DNA from: Zygnema cylindricum | Taxonomy: Eukaryota > Streptophyta > Zygnematophyceae > Zygnematales > Zygnemataceae | NCBI GenBank assembly: GCA_037447655.1 | Contig: JBBHKE010000044.1 | Location: forward strand, 1 to 62,000 | Direction of reading: 5' to 3' | DNA length: 62,000 bases | Shown: positions 38,967 to 50,965 of the stretch, piece by piece | Position numbering within the stretch: the first letter of the stretch is position 1 | Layout of the letters: every line of letters begins with the position of its first letter | Position numbers and translations under genes: made by a program | The notes under the pieces: model-generated | What the model was told of the DNA's origin: nothing | Seen by the model: the letters and a program-made list of their open reading frames with translations, nothing else | The model's database searches: none

Positions 38967-40405
38967 ATTAATTCGCTGGAGGTTTGGAAATGTTACATTG
39001 AGGGGAAGCGGATCACTGTTATCACGGTTCACCACGCTCTACAGTACCTACAAACACAACCGAAGTTGTCCAAGAAAGATGTGTGATGGATGACGTTTCT
39101 TCAGACCTTCGGGCGGAAGCTTGTCATTGAGTTTAAGCCGGGTCAGACGAACTCGACGGATGCGCTATTGTGAAGACTCGGAGTCGCTGCTCTAGTGGCA
39201 CAGCAAAGATCGCAAGCATCGCAGGATGAAGACATAAGATCTGTGAAAAAGAACACCGCAACGTTGGTCACAGTGCAAGATCCGAAACTCAGCGCAGTCA
39301 CTAGTAAGGTGCAAGTGGACGAGCAGTGGCTGAGTAGAATCAAGGCTGCATATGACGAAGACGAGACATTAAAGGAACTGATAAAACGGAAGGTATAGGT
39401 CCGAACTTCTCATGGTTTGTGGCGATAATGACGAAATGAAACAACTAGACTTTACGTTCCGACAAACCAAGAGCTACGTCATTCGATATTTAAAATAAGT
39501 CATGATGAACCGCTAAGTGGACATTTAGGCTGTGATAATACAACAGCACGTGTTGCTGAGGTGTATTATTGGCCAAACATGACTCGATACATTGCGGAGT
39601 ATGTCCGGACGTGTGACTATTGTAACACAAAACAAATCAGAATCGGGTCACCAAGGTCTGTTAGAACCCCTCCCAATACCATCTGTTCCTAGGGAGGCAA
39701 TTTCGATGGACTTCATCGTTGCTCGCGCGTTGATCAAGGAAGGTTATAACTCTATCTTCGTCGTTGTGGATTACTTGACGAAAATGGCCCATTTCTTACC
39801 CACGACAACCACGGCCACAGCGCGAGATGTGGCAGACTTATTTCTTTCGGGAGATTTTCCGCCATCACGGACTCCCAAAGAGGATCGTCAGCGAGCGGGA
39901 TCAGAAGTTGTTAGTCACTTTTGAAAAAATCTGTTCGAGCTGTGTGGAATGCAGCTGGCCATGTCCACAGCTTACCACCCTCAAACAAATGGTCAACCTA
40001 AAAAGGTGAATCAGACTTTGGAGGAGGTGTTGCGCGCTTATGTTGCGGTGCACCAAACGGATTGGGTGAACCATCTAACAATGATTGAGGTGGCGTACAA
40101 CAGTGCGGTGCACTCGTCCACGAATGCTTCGCCATTCTCCTTCAATGGACGGCAACCCACCTTTCCACAAAACCTATTGGTCGCGGACTACCCTACGGGG
40201 GCAGCTCTCGATTTTGCAAAAACATTGCAAGGGAACCTAGAAAAGGGGGCGAAGGCACTCCATCTGGCAAAAGATCGTCAAAAGTTGCAGGCCGACGCTC
40301 ACCGGAAGGAAACTGTTTTCAGCGTGGGTGATAAAATTCGCCTTAATATGGCAAACCTCTCCTTACCGGGTGCCGTATCTAAGAAATTGGCACCAAAATT
40401 CACGC
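38967..40405 (+). pseudogene. Ty3 element A RNase H (distal) and integrase
   Basis: Resumes the interrupted frame with LEVWKCYIEGKRITVIT (38970 on) and the RNase H end (QYLQTQPKLSKKDV). The integrase follows: zinc-binding region around HLGCDNTTARVAEVYYWP and CDYC, catalytic core with SMDFIVA and VVVDYLTKMAHFLP, a damaged middle, then TAYHPQTNGQPKKVNQTLEE and the KLAPKF motif of the C-terminal domain, where solo LTR F interrupts at 40405. Frames are broken at several sites (about 39400, 39690 and 39925). Confidence 0.92.
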
Positions 40406-41448
40406 TGCAATTCTGTGTCCTCCATTGGACTACAGAATACAGGAAGCCTCTAGATAGTGTTTAACTAACCCACTTTAAGCCACGACCACTTCTGCCCAAG
40501 AAGGGAAACTGACAATTTGACTGCTCTCTTGTGCAGCCTGGACTCCCCTGAGTCCGTAGCAAAAAGAATCACTGAAAATGGCCAACCAGCCGATAAGTTA
40601 TAGGGTGGCAAAGATGCCAATTTATATATACTCTCAGAGAGAGAGGACTATCTACCTAAATTTTCCTAAGTCCTTGTTTTTCCTAATTCCCTCTCACAGC
40701 TCCTATCTACTGCCTGTACGAACCTATCAAAAAACTGTATAGTACTAGAAAGTTTTACTGCCAATGTCTTTTCTGTACGGCCTCTGTACGACAAGGCCAT
40801 TAAGTGGACGCGTGTCCACTTTCCACTGGTCCGTACGTTCCTCGGAATTCCCGCGACCGAATGATGTCTTCCCACGTGGCGCCAGGTCATGCCACGTCAC
40901 TAAATGCCAAAATGACCATTTCGGGATTTCGGCAATGATGTGCGCCGTTAGATTTGACGCGAAATTCAATCTCGGCTGTAATAAATGCTTACGCGATATT
41001 TGTTTCGTTGTCGAAACAAAATGCGCGATATCCATTTCAAACAAGTACAGTACTTCGTATTTTATAGAACTGTATCTATGCGTGGCGTTAAGAGTTTCAG
41101 TTAAATGAATCTAGTACATTACAATAGTTTAAATAGTAATGAAACCGTATATATCCTAACGGACTTCTACGACAGACTGGTTAGAGCTAACGGCTACGCC
41201 GCGCTCTGCCGGTCGGGGGTTCGAGTCCAGGCGGACTCAATCTTTTGTTGAGAGTGGCTTAAGCCACTCTTTAGTCCTTCCTATGGAGTTGAGGCAGCCA
41301 TGGCTCCATTGCTCTCTCTCTCTCTCCTTCAATGACTACAACAAGTATGGGGGCTAGAGAGAGAGAAGAGATAGAGGCAGGCTGCCTACATTTTCTTTTC
41401 TAATAAATTTAGACCTAGAAAATATACTAAAAACTACTTATTTCAACA
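40406..41448 (-). repeat. Solo copia LTR F
   Basis: 1,043 bp, minus orientation, sense TGTTGAAATAAG...ACAGAATTGCA. Flanks CACGC (40401-40405) and CAGGC (41449-41453) form a 5-bp duplication with one mismatch. There is no internal region, so the element was lost by LTR recombination. The sense end contains ATGGAGGACACAGAATTGCA, i.e. the gag start, followed directly by the target duplication. This proves that the gag ATG belongs to the LTR. It has a TATA-like TATATAAATT (complement near 40620-40632). Confidence 0.93.
41182..41246 (+). promoter_or_regulatory. tRNA-like Pol III module, antisense in LTR F
   Basis: TAGAGCTAACGG (41182-41193), exact canonical B box GGTTCGAGTCC (41218-41228), and TTTT at 41243-41246. 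Confidence 0.6.
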
Positions 41449-41780
41449 CAGGCGGCCATTCACGGTTCTGTCACGTGTGGGTGAGGTGGCTTGTTAGTTG
41501 GATATTCCGAAGGAGTGGCATATCCACAATGTCTTCCATGTTTCCCTACTAAAACCATTTCGCGACTCTGATTCGATGTTTCCTAATCGACGGCGAAATA
41601 CTCCTTTACCACCCGTTCGGGGTACCTCGGACGAGTATGAGGTGGAAGAGATCCTTTAGTCACGCCGCTCGCGGAATTCCAACTCCAGCTAGTATATGGT
41701 GTGTTGGAAGGGCTACGGAGCAGAGGACGACTCTTGGGTGGAAGAGGAGGATCTGCATTCCCTTTAGTTACTGCGCTGGT
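41449..41780 (+). pseudogene. Ty3 element A integrase C-terminus and chromodomain
   Basis: Continues from KLAPKF with PFTVLSRVGEVAC, a stop, then LDIPKEWHIHNVFHVSLLKPF, the conserved end of Ty3 integrases. It is followed by YEVEEIL and YMVCWKGYGAEDDSWVEEEDL, a chromodomain, which in chromoviruses is thought to direct insertion to modified chromatin. Two stops lie within it. Confidence 0.88.
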
Positions 41781-42280
41781 TTCAGAAGAGTGAGGACACT
41801 CAGCTTCACTTGAGGGCCAATCACAGCGGCCGTAGTAAAGGAGCGAATCGCAGTGTCGCAAGCATCGCAATTATATTGGGGAGGCGGCGAAGAAACACAA
41901 CGACGATGTTTCCGCACCGCAGTGATATAGCGACGCAGCCACCGCAGCGCAGCATGGTTACGGTGCTGTGAGAGGAACGCAACACCACGGCTGCGCTAAC
42001 AGGGAAGCGCAACGGCGCAATTGTGTTTCACCACATTGGTGACAACGAACCCTTGGTTTCGCCGCAGCAGCGCAATTTTTATAAATGTTGGACCCTTCGA
42101 TTCCCTCGCATGCTGCCACGCTTCGCAGAGTCCAAACGTGAGACCCTCAACCCCTTTTGATAAAGGTGCCATACGCCCTCGCGACCAGCCTAGTCCAGGC
42201 AATTTAGAGATTGCGTCACTCTGCACAACCAGCTTATATTCCCTTCTTAAATTACCAGTATTATCCGACGCCACAAAATC
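41781..42280 (+). other. Ty3 element A region between chromodomain and extra frame
   Basis: Contains repeated GCAGCGCAGC/GCGCAACGGCGCAA words (about 41860-42080) like those in its LTR and in copia C. An open frame runs from 42021 into the extra gene, but the first convincing start is at 42281. Confidence 0.5.
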
Positions 42281-43080
42281 CATGGCGTCGTCGTCTTCTC
42301 CACCACCAAAAAAGAGGAGACTCGTATGGGTAGGGCGAGGAGATGTACCCTGCCCGGATAGATTGTTAGCGGCGGCAAAGGCCATGGTAGAGGCAGACAA
42401 GAGGAGGGAGGTACCGGCAGTTCCTGAACCAGAGGAGACAGCTAGTAGCGGGGAAGGACCAGCGGAGACCAGCGGAGGAGAGGGGTCAGAAAATTCATAA
42501 GACCCCAAGTACAACCCACTCCAAGAAGGGGATCAGGAAGATGAGGAAGATCATGAGATTTCGGATGCGAAGAAGAGGAGGAACGCGAACCGACACCCCC
42601 GCCAATTGAGAAACGTGCCTCCGATCTGGAGGTGATGAGGGACCCTAATAAGGAGAGCACCGCAGACGAGCTGTCCTCGGAAAGCTCGGAGAAGAAAGCA
42701 GAAGTAGAATACCCTAGCAGAGACGAGGTATTTCTCCTCGGAAGGGAAAGAGGTGACACGGACGAGGAGAGTGATAAGGAGGAGGAAATTCCAAACTATC
42801 TTTTTCCACCCCTTATGGACACCCAACATCCAGACCATACCTTCAGCTTCGCCAAGCACCTTTATTGGGATCCTTCAGAGTGGCCTGCAACGTGGCGCAC
42901 AAAAAAACTTGGGGACCCTTTTTATATCCCGTCTGATGTACCATCGCACCCAGCCTGGAATTTCATGAGGACGAAGGACCTGGGGAATAACCATAAGGGT
43001 TACGTACAACTAAACTCTCATGCCCTGCCATTTGTGGAAGACGTTGAAGAGCACTATCAGTACAGGGTGCACGTTCCCGG
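42281..43080 (+). pseudogene. Ty3 element A extra 3-prime open frame, proximal part
   Basis: Begins MASSSSPPPKKRRLVW, with a PKKRR cluster that could be a nuclear localisation signal, then an acidic low-complexity region and a more ordered part (encoded about 42820-43080) with WDPSEWPATWRTKKLGDP and the end YQYRVHVPG. There is a stop at 42498 and a frame change before 42632. It is interrupted by copia D2 at 43080 and continues at 57732. I recognise no domain. Its position after integrase is where some plant Ty3 elements carry extra or env-like genes. Confidence 0.65.
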
Positions 43081-43765
43081 TGAAACTTTGAGACCTCTAT
43101 AAGTCCTCAGAGTGGACAGCTTCTAAGAAGCCTCTAGGATAATCCTGACCCCTTTCTGTTTAAGCAAAAATAACTGCCACCCTGGCAGACAAAAACTCTA
43201 ACCACCTTCACTCCTGTGAAGGCAAGACTCCCCTAAGTCGATAGCAAAAAGAATCTCTAAATTTGCTCCCCAGAGCAGTTAGTTATGGAGGGTCAAAGTT
43301 GACCTTTTGTACAGAAGCTCTCTGGGAGAGAGGGTCCTATCTTCTAATTTTTCTAAGTCCTATCTCTCTCACAAACTCTATCTACTGATGTACGGAACCA
43401 ATCAGATTACTGTTGCGTACGCAAAAGTACAGCTGCCGGTGTACTTTATGTACGGACATTGTACGACATGGCCTAAATGTCCACACGTGGAATATCCAGA
43501 TTCGCTCCTTTAATCCTCGGAGATGCCGCGCTCCAATGTTACATCGCCACGTGTCATCCGATGTGGCGATGCCCACAAACCGCTGAATTCTCAATCCGCG
43601 ATCTCGGCGCTAATTCCGGCCGTCCGATTAAACTCGCATTTGATCGTAGCCGTAATAAATACATGCGCGGTATTTGTTTCGCTTACGAAATCAATGCGCG
43701 GTATTGATTTCTTATCCGTACCGCAATTCGTACTTTTACACTACCATATCTATGTATCCCGTTAA
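43081..43765 (-). repeat. D2 3-prime LTR, part left of copia C
   Basis: Begins TGAAACTTTGAGACC (the sense end of the LTR, including leader codons) and runs to GTTAA, where C inserted. The remaining part is 51970-52331. Confidence 0.9.
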
Positions 43766-44225
43766 TGTTGTTTTGGAAACCTTAAGTTCTCTCTATATCT
43801 TGCTGCTATGTTGCCATGCTGCGCTAAGGCTGACATCGCAGCTAGAAACCTTGAGCACTCTACACTTGTTGCTATGCTGCTATGGTGCTCTGATCTGACA
43901 TCGCAGCTGCGCTGCTCTAATATCACAGCTGCGCTGACAGATCATAGCAGTCATAGCAGTCATAGCAGTCATAGCAGCTATAGCAGTCTGCGCAAGAAAG
44001 GTGTTCTGAATATGAGTCAGTTTGTGTGAAGATAAATTGACGGGGACATGATTTAGTGAGTATGTAACTCGAAAGGGAGTACACAGATTCGGTGCACTTT
44101 AGGCACACGTGTCAGTCCGTGAGAAAGTCAAGTTTGGTTGTTCTAGAAGAAAAGGTACAGTTACATTTGAGGACCAAATTTATACGTGGAGGTTTATCTT
44201 CGGTGATGAAAGAATACGTGGAAAG
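43766..44225 (+). repeat. Copia C 5-prime LTR, proximal part
   Basis: About a dozen differences by eye from the first 460 bp of the 3-prime LTR, so C is relatively young. It contains a CATAGCAGT 9-bp tandem array at about 43943-43985. The sequence GAAAG at 44221-44225 is the point where C-prime entered (in the 3-prime LTR, GAAAG is followed by CAGACG). Confidence 0.88.
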
Positions 44226-45047
44226 TGTTGTCTTTTGGAAAGCTCTCAGTCTCAGAGCAGCGCAGCAGCGCAGCAACTATACAGACAGCAGCGCAACTGC
44301 TATACGGAAGAGCAGCACAGCTGCGCAGCAACGCAGCAGCAGAGCAGCGCAGCAGCGAAGCTGCGATAGAGACAGGACAAACGCAGCTGCGGTCACTTTG
44401 GATAAGATCTGTACAGACAACGCTGCTGCTACTATCTTGGATATGATTTGGTGCACGACACCGCAGCCGCGGGTGATATAAATGTGATCCGGTACGGGAC
44501 AACGTAGCTGCGATTGATATGAATCTTGTCAACAGACGAGATTCATAAGAGTATCACAAGTGACTTAGCCGACAAGTATTTGTACAATAACTTAATATAG
44601 ATTCTGAGTAATATTGACTGTACAATGATAGGTTGGGTTGGCACGATCAAGAACACGTAGATCTCAGTAGGTGGGTTGATTCTGGACGTACCTCTCAGGT
44701 ACATTGTTATCGGCGGTAGAACACCGAAAGTATAAGACTTAGGACTTAGAGCATTTTTATGTATCCAGACTTCCAAGTAGTAAAACTGCAAACAGTTTTT
44801 GGGAAACTTCTGAGTATTATATCTTGAGTGTTGTTGGGTCAATTGTGCTGAAACTTTGGGAGTTGTCAGTGTTTATGTTACTCTATATTCTAATAGGGTT
44901 CTGTGATATTTGGATGCTTGTATAAGAATTGGTGAGCACTTAAGAACAGCTGTTTGGTAGGATTCTTGATAGCTTCTGAGAGTGTATCATGTCTACTTCT
45001 ACTACTACTGCTGCTCCTCCACCTGCACCGGTGGTTGTAGAACAACA
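44226..45047 (+). repeat. Copia C-prime LTR
   Basis: Begins TGTTGTCTTTTGGAAAGC and ends GAACAACA, directly before the GGTTATGGGCC primer site. It contains GCAGCGCAGC arrays (44262-44400). The last 59 bases encode the gag start (MSTSTTT...VVEQ). No partner LTR of this type is present. Confidence 0.75.
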
Positions 45048-47409
45048 GGTTATGGGCCTGTCATCAAGAATTCCTATCTTTTCTGGGGATAAGTATGTTT
45101 ACTGGGCGGATATGGTGGAGACACATTTTGAAAATATCAATCTTTTGGATATATTGGATGGTTCTTTGGATGAATCTGATCCGTCATGGTCTAAGAAAAA
45201 TACGCAGGCTCGCTCTATTTTGAAATTTTGTATATCTGAGGACTTAGCTATGTCTCGGATAAAAATGAAAAAAGCTATTTATATCTGGAATTCCATTAAA
45301 AGTGATTATGAAAAGGCTAATGTTCAAGAAGAACTTCTATTAGCTGGAAAAATTTGGGACTATAAGTACACTGGTGGTACAATGGCTGAATATTCTAACA
45401 AATTTCGTATTCTTGTAGATGCACATGCTTGTGCCGGTGGGGTGTTTCCTCAGTTTCAACAGGCAGCATTGCTCATGCGGGGTCTCCCTCGTAGTATGAA
45501 AGGAATCTGACATGCTTAAACAGAAAGATAAAGCTAGCTGGACTTTACAGTTAGCAATCAATATTTTACTAGAGGAGGAAGCTACATCTAATATTCTCAA
45601 TGTTGAGCAAGTAGAGGCTTTTAATTCAGACTTTGGAAAGAAAAGTCAATTTAATCAGCAAAGTAATCAGTTTACCCAATTGAGACAGTTTAATCTGGGG
45701 GGAAATAGAAAATCCAACAATGCATGTTTTTATTGTAGTGAGAGAGGTCATGGATACAAATTCTGTCCTAAACTTAAACAAGCTAACGATACAGGGTTAT
45801 ACAGGCTAGGATGGCAACAAAGTCAGTTTTCCAAAAACTTCACGAGGCCTACACCTCGTGGGAATGCAGTGTTTTCAGCTTCTTCATCACTCGAAGACGA
45901 AACTCTGACATTTTCTGAGGAGGACGACACGAATCTATTCGCTATGGCGCCAGCAATGGAAGGCGCAAAGGACCCTGGATGGATTATGGATATAGGAGCG
46001 TCAGCGCATATGTGTTGGAACCAGGCCATCTTCAAAAATCTGAAAGCAACGCCGGAGAAAAATATTTATTATGCTTGTGGAATGAGTGTCCAAACTCGTG
46101 CAATGGGTGATGTGTCCTTGCTAGTTGATGTGGATGGAAAACCAATTGAAAGGACTCTTCACAATGTCTTATTTGTGCCTGACTTTAAGAAAAATCTGTT
46201 TTCTACGTCGTTGGTTGAGAGTAAAGGCTTTGAGGTCAGTTTGAAAAATGGTCGGCTGGTTGTTAGCAAAAACGGCAAGGTTGCGGTTACAGGTACTAGA
46301 GATAGTAGCAAGATGTATCGCATGGATATGGCTAATACAAAAGAAAATGATGTTTTGTACTCCGCTGTTTTGCACTCAGATGAGTTGTGGCATAAAAGAT
46401 TAGGCCATGTCAACTATGATAGTTTGAAAAAAATGGTTGTTGCTGGAAAGATAGAGGGTGTATCAATCACAGATGGGCCGGTCAAAACTTGCGATAGTTG
46501 CGCTTTAGGCAAAATCCACAGATTGCCATTTCCTAAGGAGTCTGAGCATCGGTCGACCAAACTTTTACAACAAATTCATTCGGATGTCTTTGGTCCAGCG
46601 AAGGTTTCGTCTGCCAGAGGAATGAAATATATGGTCACCTTCACAGATGATTTCTCACGGTTTACAAAAGTTTACTTCATGAAGGAGAAGAGTGAAGTGT
46701 TTGGTCACTTCAAAGACTATAAAGCATGGGCTGAAAAACTTCATAATTCATCTATTTTGCAGCTCAGATCGGACAATGGTGGTGAATATACATCAAAAGA
46801 GTTTGAAACCTTTTTACTCGAGGAAGGCATTAGTCATCTACTGACTGTCCCATATTCACAGAACAAAATGGGGTGTCGGAATGGCTGAATAGAACTCTCA
46901 CGGAAAGCTCTAGATCTATGCTCGCCGATAAAGGTGTGGATCCGAAATTCTGGGCTGAGGCTCTAAATTGTGCTGTTTATATTAAAAATAGGATAGGATC
47001 AAGATCGGTAGAAACAACTCCTTACGAAATCTGGACGGGTAGCAAACCAGTTGTTAGCCATTTCAAGGTCTTTGGTAGTCATTGCTTTATATTGGATACG
47101 TCTACAGATAGATGGAAAATGGAACCAAAGGGATTACCGGGTATTCTGTTAGGATATGATGATCACTCGAAAGGTTATAGTGTCTTTGTGTTTGAAAGGC
47201 AGAAAATAGTTGTAGCTAGAAACATCATTGTTAAGGATGAACTAGACTCCATAGATTTATTTCAAATGACAGAGCAGCAAAGGCAACAGAAAGTACAGGA
47301 GTATGTCATCTTAGATTGCATGCAAGAACTTGTCCCGCAGATTCCACAAACTCCGGTAATGACTCAGGAATCAGACTCCCTCCAACTTCCTCACCAACTT
47401 CGGGTCTAG
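44989..47409 (+). pseudogene. C-prime gag, protease and integrase
   Basis: Gag starts at 44989 inside the LTR and passes through the primer site (VMGLSSRIPIF), then a UBN2-like region (YVYWADMVETHF...). A stop/frame change at about 45510 separates it from a second frame (45512-46888) with the CCHC knuckle CFYCSERGHGYKFC, protease box WIMDIGASAHMCW (Ser to Ile in DSGA), GAG-preintegrase LWHKRLGHVN, and integrase HSDVFGP and RSDNGGEYTS. A further shift at about 46880 leads to VSEWLNRTL and GYDDHSKGYSVF (to 47409). No reverse transcriptase of its own follows. Confidence 0.9.
45048..45062 (+). promoter_or_regulatory. Primer-binding site of C-prime (half-tRNA type)
   Basis: GGTTATGGGCCTGTC. The first eleven bases match the E/D sites, the rest drift. 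It is in frame in gag as VMGLS. Confidence 0.7.
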
Positions 47410-50400
47410 ACGGACCAAGAGCAGTCAAAACAGACGGAACGCAACCAGCGCAATCACAAACACACGGATCGCAACCAGCGCAATCAGCAAGACACGGATC
47501 GCAAGAATGATCAAAATTTCCGACATCAAAACTGCCGATTAAAAATGCGGCATTCCTTGCATTTGATGAGACGTCACAAGATGAACCACCGGAAGAAAAG
47601 AAAGATGTGGTCAGATTTCCGCAATCGGATGATGACGAGTTCTTTGCTCTTGCAAAAGATCTCATGGAGGGACCTCGAGAGAATGGATGGATTATGGACT
47701 CCGGATGCTCCTCCCACATGTGCGGCAACCGGGCTTACTTCAAAACGCTTACTCCAATTCCCACTCGTCGCATTTATTACGCGGATGACAGCGGTGTGGA
47801 AGCTACGGCAAAGGGAAGCGTGGAGTTAGCATGTGACATCAATGGTCAGATTGTAAAGAGAACCTTGCATGATGTTCTCTCTATCCCAAAATTTACAAAA
47901 AAATTGTTTTCCACTTCGGTAGCAGAAATGAAAGGTTTTGAAATTTTACAAAAGAATGGGAAAAAGGTAGTAAGTAAAGATGGGAAGGTAGCTCTGGTAG
48001 GAACTTGAGGCCCAAACTTGTTGTACTAGATGGACTTGGCTAATGAAATAGACTTTGCATACTCTAGTGTCCTTCCGGAAAATGTTTTGTGGCATAAGAG
48101 GCTCGGTCATGTTCATCATGAAAGGCTTGATAAAATGGTAAAGCAAAATATGATAGATGGTGTTAAATTAGGAGAAACAGATTTTCATGTATGTGATGGA
48201 TGTGCTTTGGGAAAACTTCATAAGCTGCCACTACCTCAGACAGCGGATAACCGGGCAACGGATTTGCTGCAAATTATTCATTCGGATGTGTGGGGGCCAT
48301 CAAAAGTTCCTTCACTCAGTGGCAACCGGTTTTTGGTCACTTTTACGGATGACTTCTCAAGATATAGCAAGGTTTACTTTATGAAAGAAAAGAGTGAAGT
48401 GCTCACTCACTTCAAGCATTTTCGGGTATGGGCCGAAAAACTTCATGGGAAACCGATCCTTTCCCTTCGGTCTAACAACGAAGGGGAATATATTTCTCAT
48501 GCATTTTTTGAATACTTAAAAGACAATGGCATTTCTTTGCAATTTACATTTCCTTATACTCTGGAACAGAATGGAGTATCCGAAAGACTCAACCAAACTC
48601 TAACAGAAAGTGCAAAATCTATGTTACTAGATAAAGGAATAGATTTGAAATTTTGGGGTGAAGCTTTCTCGTGTGCGTCGTATATTAGAAATAGAATAGA
48701 GACTAGAGCAGTAAAAGGGAAAACACCATATGAAGTGTGGACCGGAAGAAAACCGAATGTTAGTCACTTCCGAGTTTTTGGGAGTAAATGTTTTATTTTG
48801 GATAATCTCCCTATTTCTAAGCTTAGTCCAAAATCGTTTTTAGGAATTTTTATGGGTTATGATGATGAATCCGTGGGCTATAGAGTATTTAATAGGGATA
48901 GGAATACTCTTCAGACTGCTAGAAATATTCAGGTTAAATAAGAGAGCAGATCGGTAGATGTTTTTGGTATGACAGATTTTGAAAAAGATTCCAAAAACAA
49001 AGAATATGTTATTTTTGAAAGTGTTCCTCTCGCTTCTTCTAGTCCCACTTTGGACCCTCCGGCTGGTCCCCTTGTGGAGAATCATCTTCCTCCTCCACCA
49101 CCTCCTCCTCGGCGGCAACCTACGGATCCATCAATTCCAGCCTCAGATTTTGCGGGGGGAAAAAGGCAAAGCAACAGGCTGCGACACTGCGAAGCTGCGC
49201 TATTTTCTGTCGGATCAGTGGATCTGAGTGAAAACTGCGACGCTGCAAAACTACGAAGCTGCGATGCTGCGAAGCTGCAAAGTTGCGACGCTGCGAAGCT
49301 GCAAAGCTGCGACGCTGCGAAATTGCGAAGCTGCAAAACTGCTCTATTATCTGCCAGCATGATGGAACCGGTCACAATACAAGAAGCCTTTTCAGCTCTG
49401 GAAAAAGATCAATGGATCGCTGCGGCTAACGATGAAATGCGATCGATAATGGAGGCTCAAACTTGGGAGCTTGTGGAGCTTCCACCAGACCGAAAAGCCA
49501 TCGGCTGTAAGTGGGTCTTTAAAGTAAAGCTGAATCCAGATAACTCTATTGAAAGATATAAGGATAGGCTTGTTGCTAAAGGCTATAGTCAGAAGGAGGG
49601 AATTCACTATGAAGAGACTTTTTCTCCGGTTGTCCGATTTCCAGCTGTTAGAATTTTGTTATCCTTAGCGGCCATTGAGAATATGGAACTACATCAAATG
49701 GATGTTAAGACAGCTTTCTTGCATGGAGATTTAGAGGAAGTAATTTATATGAAGCAGCCTGAAAGGTATGAAGAGACTGGAAAAGAAAATCTGGTGTATA
49801 AACTGTTGAAATCCCTGTATGGTTTGAACCAGGCTCCACGTCAGTGGAACCTAAAACTAGATGAGTTTCTTACCAGTTTAGGATTCGTCAGGATTAGCTC
49901 AGATCACTCAGTCTATGTTATGGAAGGGAAAGATGGGATTATGTACATTGCGGTATATGTAGATGATTTGCTGTTGTTAAGCAAGTCATTGAATGAAATT
50001 AACAAAATAAAGGCAGCCTTAAATCCAAGATTCGAGATGAAGGACTTAGGTGAGGCAAAGTATATTCTTGGAATTCAAGTAGAAAGGGATAGAGATAGGA
50101 GAACAATCCATCTAACACAACGTGAAGCGATAGGAAATATGCTTAAAAAGTTTGGCATGGCTGAGGCAAACGGAAGTGCCACTCCCATGGAATTTAAGCA
50201 GAAAATGGAAGGCATGGAGACCGATGGAGGAATCATTTTTGACGATACCTTGGAGTCAGGGGAGGCAGATTTTATGGCCACCATTCCATACCGACAGATT
50301 GTTGGTAGCCTAATTTACTTCATGAACTGCACAAGGCCGGATATTGCGGCAGCAGTTGGCGCTTTGAGTCGAAGTTTGCTGAACCCAAGGAAAATAGATT

Positions 50401-50965
50401 GGGAGGCCGCAAAGAGGGTTCTTCGGTACCTTGTAGGAACATTGAATCTTAGACTTTCTCTCGGTGGAGATGAAGTCAAAATTCAGACATGGAGCGATGC
50501 TAGCTATGGAGACATGCCAAGCCGCCGTTCCACCACTCGATTCATTTTGAATATTGGAACTGGAACATGCTGCAGGAGCAGCAAGCTTCAAAAGGTAACA
50601 GCTCAGTCTACAATGGAGGCTGAATATATGGCAGCAAGCTCAGCTGTCAAGGAGTTACTATGGGTGAAGTCGCACCTCCAAGAACTTCATTTTATGTAAT
50701 CTAGACCTCAAATAGTGTGGTGTGACAACCAAGCAGCTATTGTGATTGCATCCAACCCGAGTCATCAATTCAAAAGCAAGCACATTGACATCAAGCTGCA
50801 TTTTGTAAGAGAGAAGGTGATGAATAGAATTTGAAAGCTAAGTTATCTTTCGGATGAGAAGATGGTAACAGATATGATGACTAAGTGTTTACCTGCACCT
50901 AAGTTGAAATTTTGTAGAGAGGAATGTGGACTCAGTGGCTGAGAGAGTCTAAAGGTTTAGGGGAG
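47410..50965 (+). pseudogene. Copia C protease, integrase, reverse transcriptase, RNase H
   Basis: After the junction near 47510: protease WIMDSGCSSHMCGN (about 47686), GAG-preintegrase LWHKRLGHVHHERLDKMV, and integrase (48030-48941) with HSDVWGP. The second catalytic box reads RSNNEGEY instead of RSDNGGEY, so a catalytic Asp is lost. Then a linker containing eight-residue CDAAKLRS repeats. A long open RT-RNase H frame (48969-50699) has YVDDLLLL, NCTRPDIAAAVG, WSDASYGDMPSRRST and QSTMEAEYMA. A stop at 50697-50699 truncates RNase H before VWCDNQAAIVI, which is still readable. Stops also at about 48006 and 48939. It ends in the polypurine tract GGTTTAGGGGAG before the 3-prime LTR. Confidence 0.92.
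49190..49350 (+). repeat. In-frame 24-bp-type repeat in C integrase-RT linker
   Basis: About five copies of a unit like AGCTGCGACGCTGCGAAGCT, giving CDAAKLRS/CDAAKLQS in the polyprotein. D1 and D2 have no such block at the same place. The words resemble the GCAGCGCAGC arrays of the LTRs. Confidence 0.85.

Noticed and set aside
41165-41246. A true tRNA gene in LTR F
   Set aside because: Although the B box is canonical, a full cloverleaf with matching acceptor stem and anticodon arm could not be drawn; called tRNA-like only.
43923-44108. Tandem short repeats (CATAGCAGT) resembling a CRISPR-like array
   Set aside because: Contiguous 9-bp repeats without spacers inside a retrotransposon LTR of a plant genome.
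44989-45047. Gag N-terminus as a separate upstream ORF in the leader
   Set aside because: It is in frame and continuous with gag through the primer site, so it is the start of gag and not a leader ORF.
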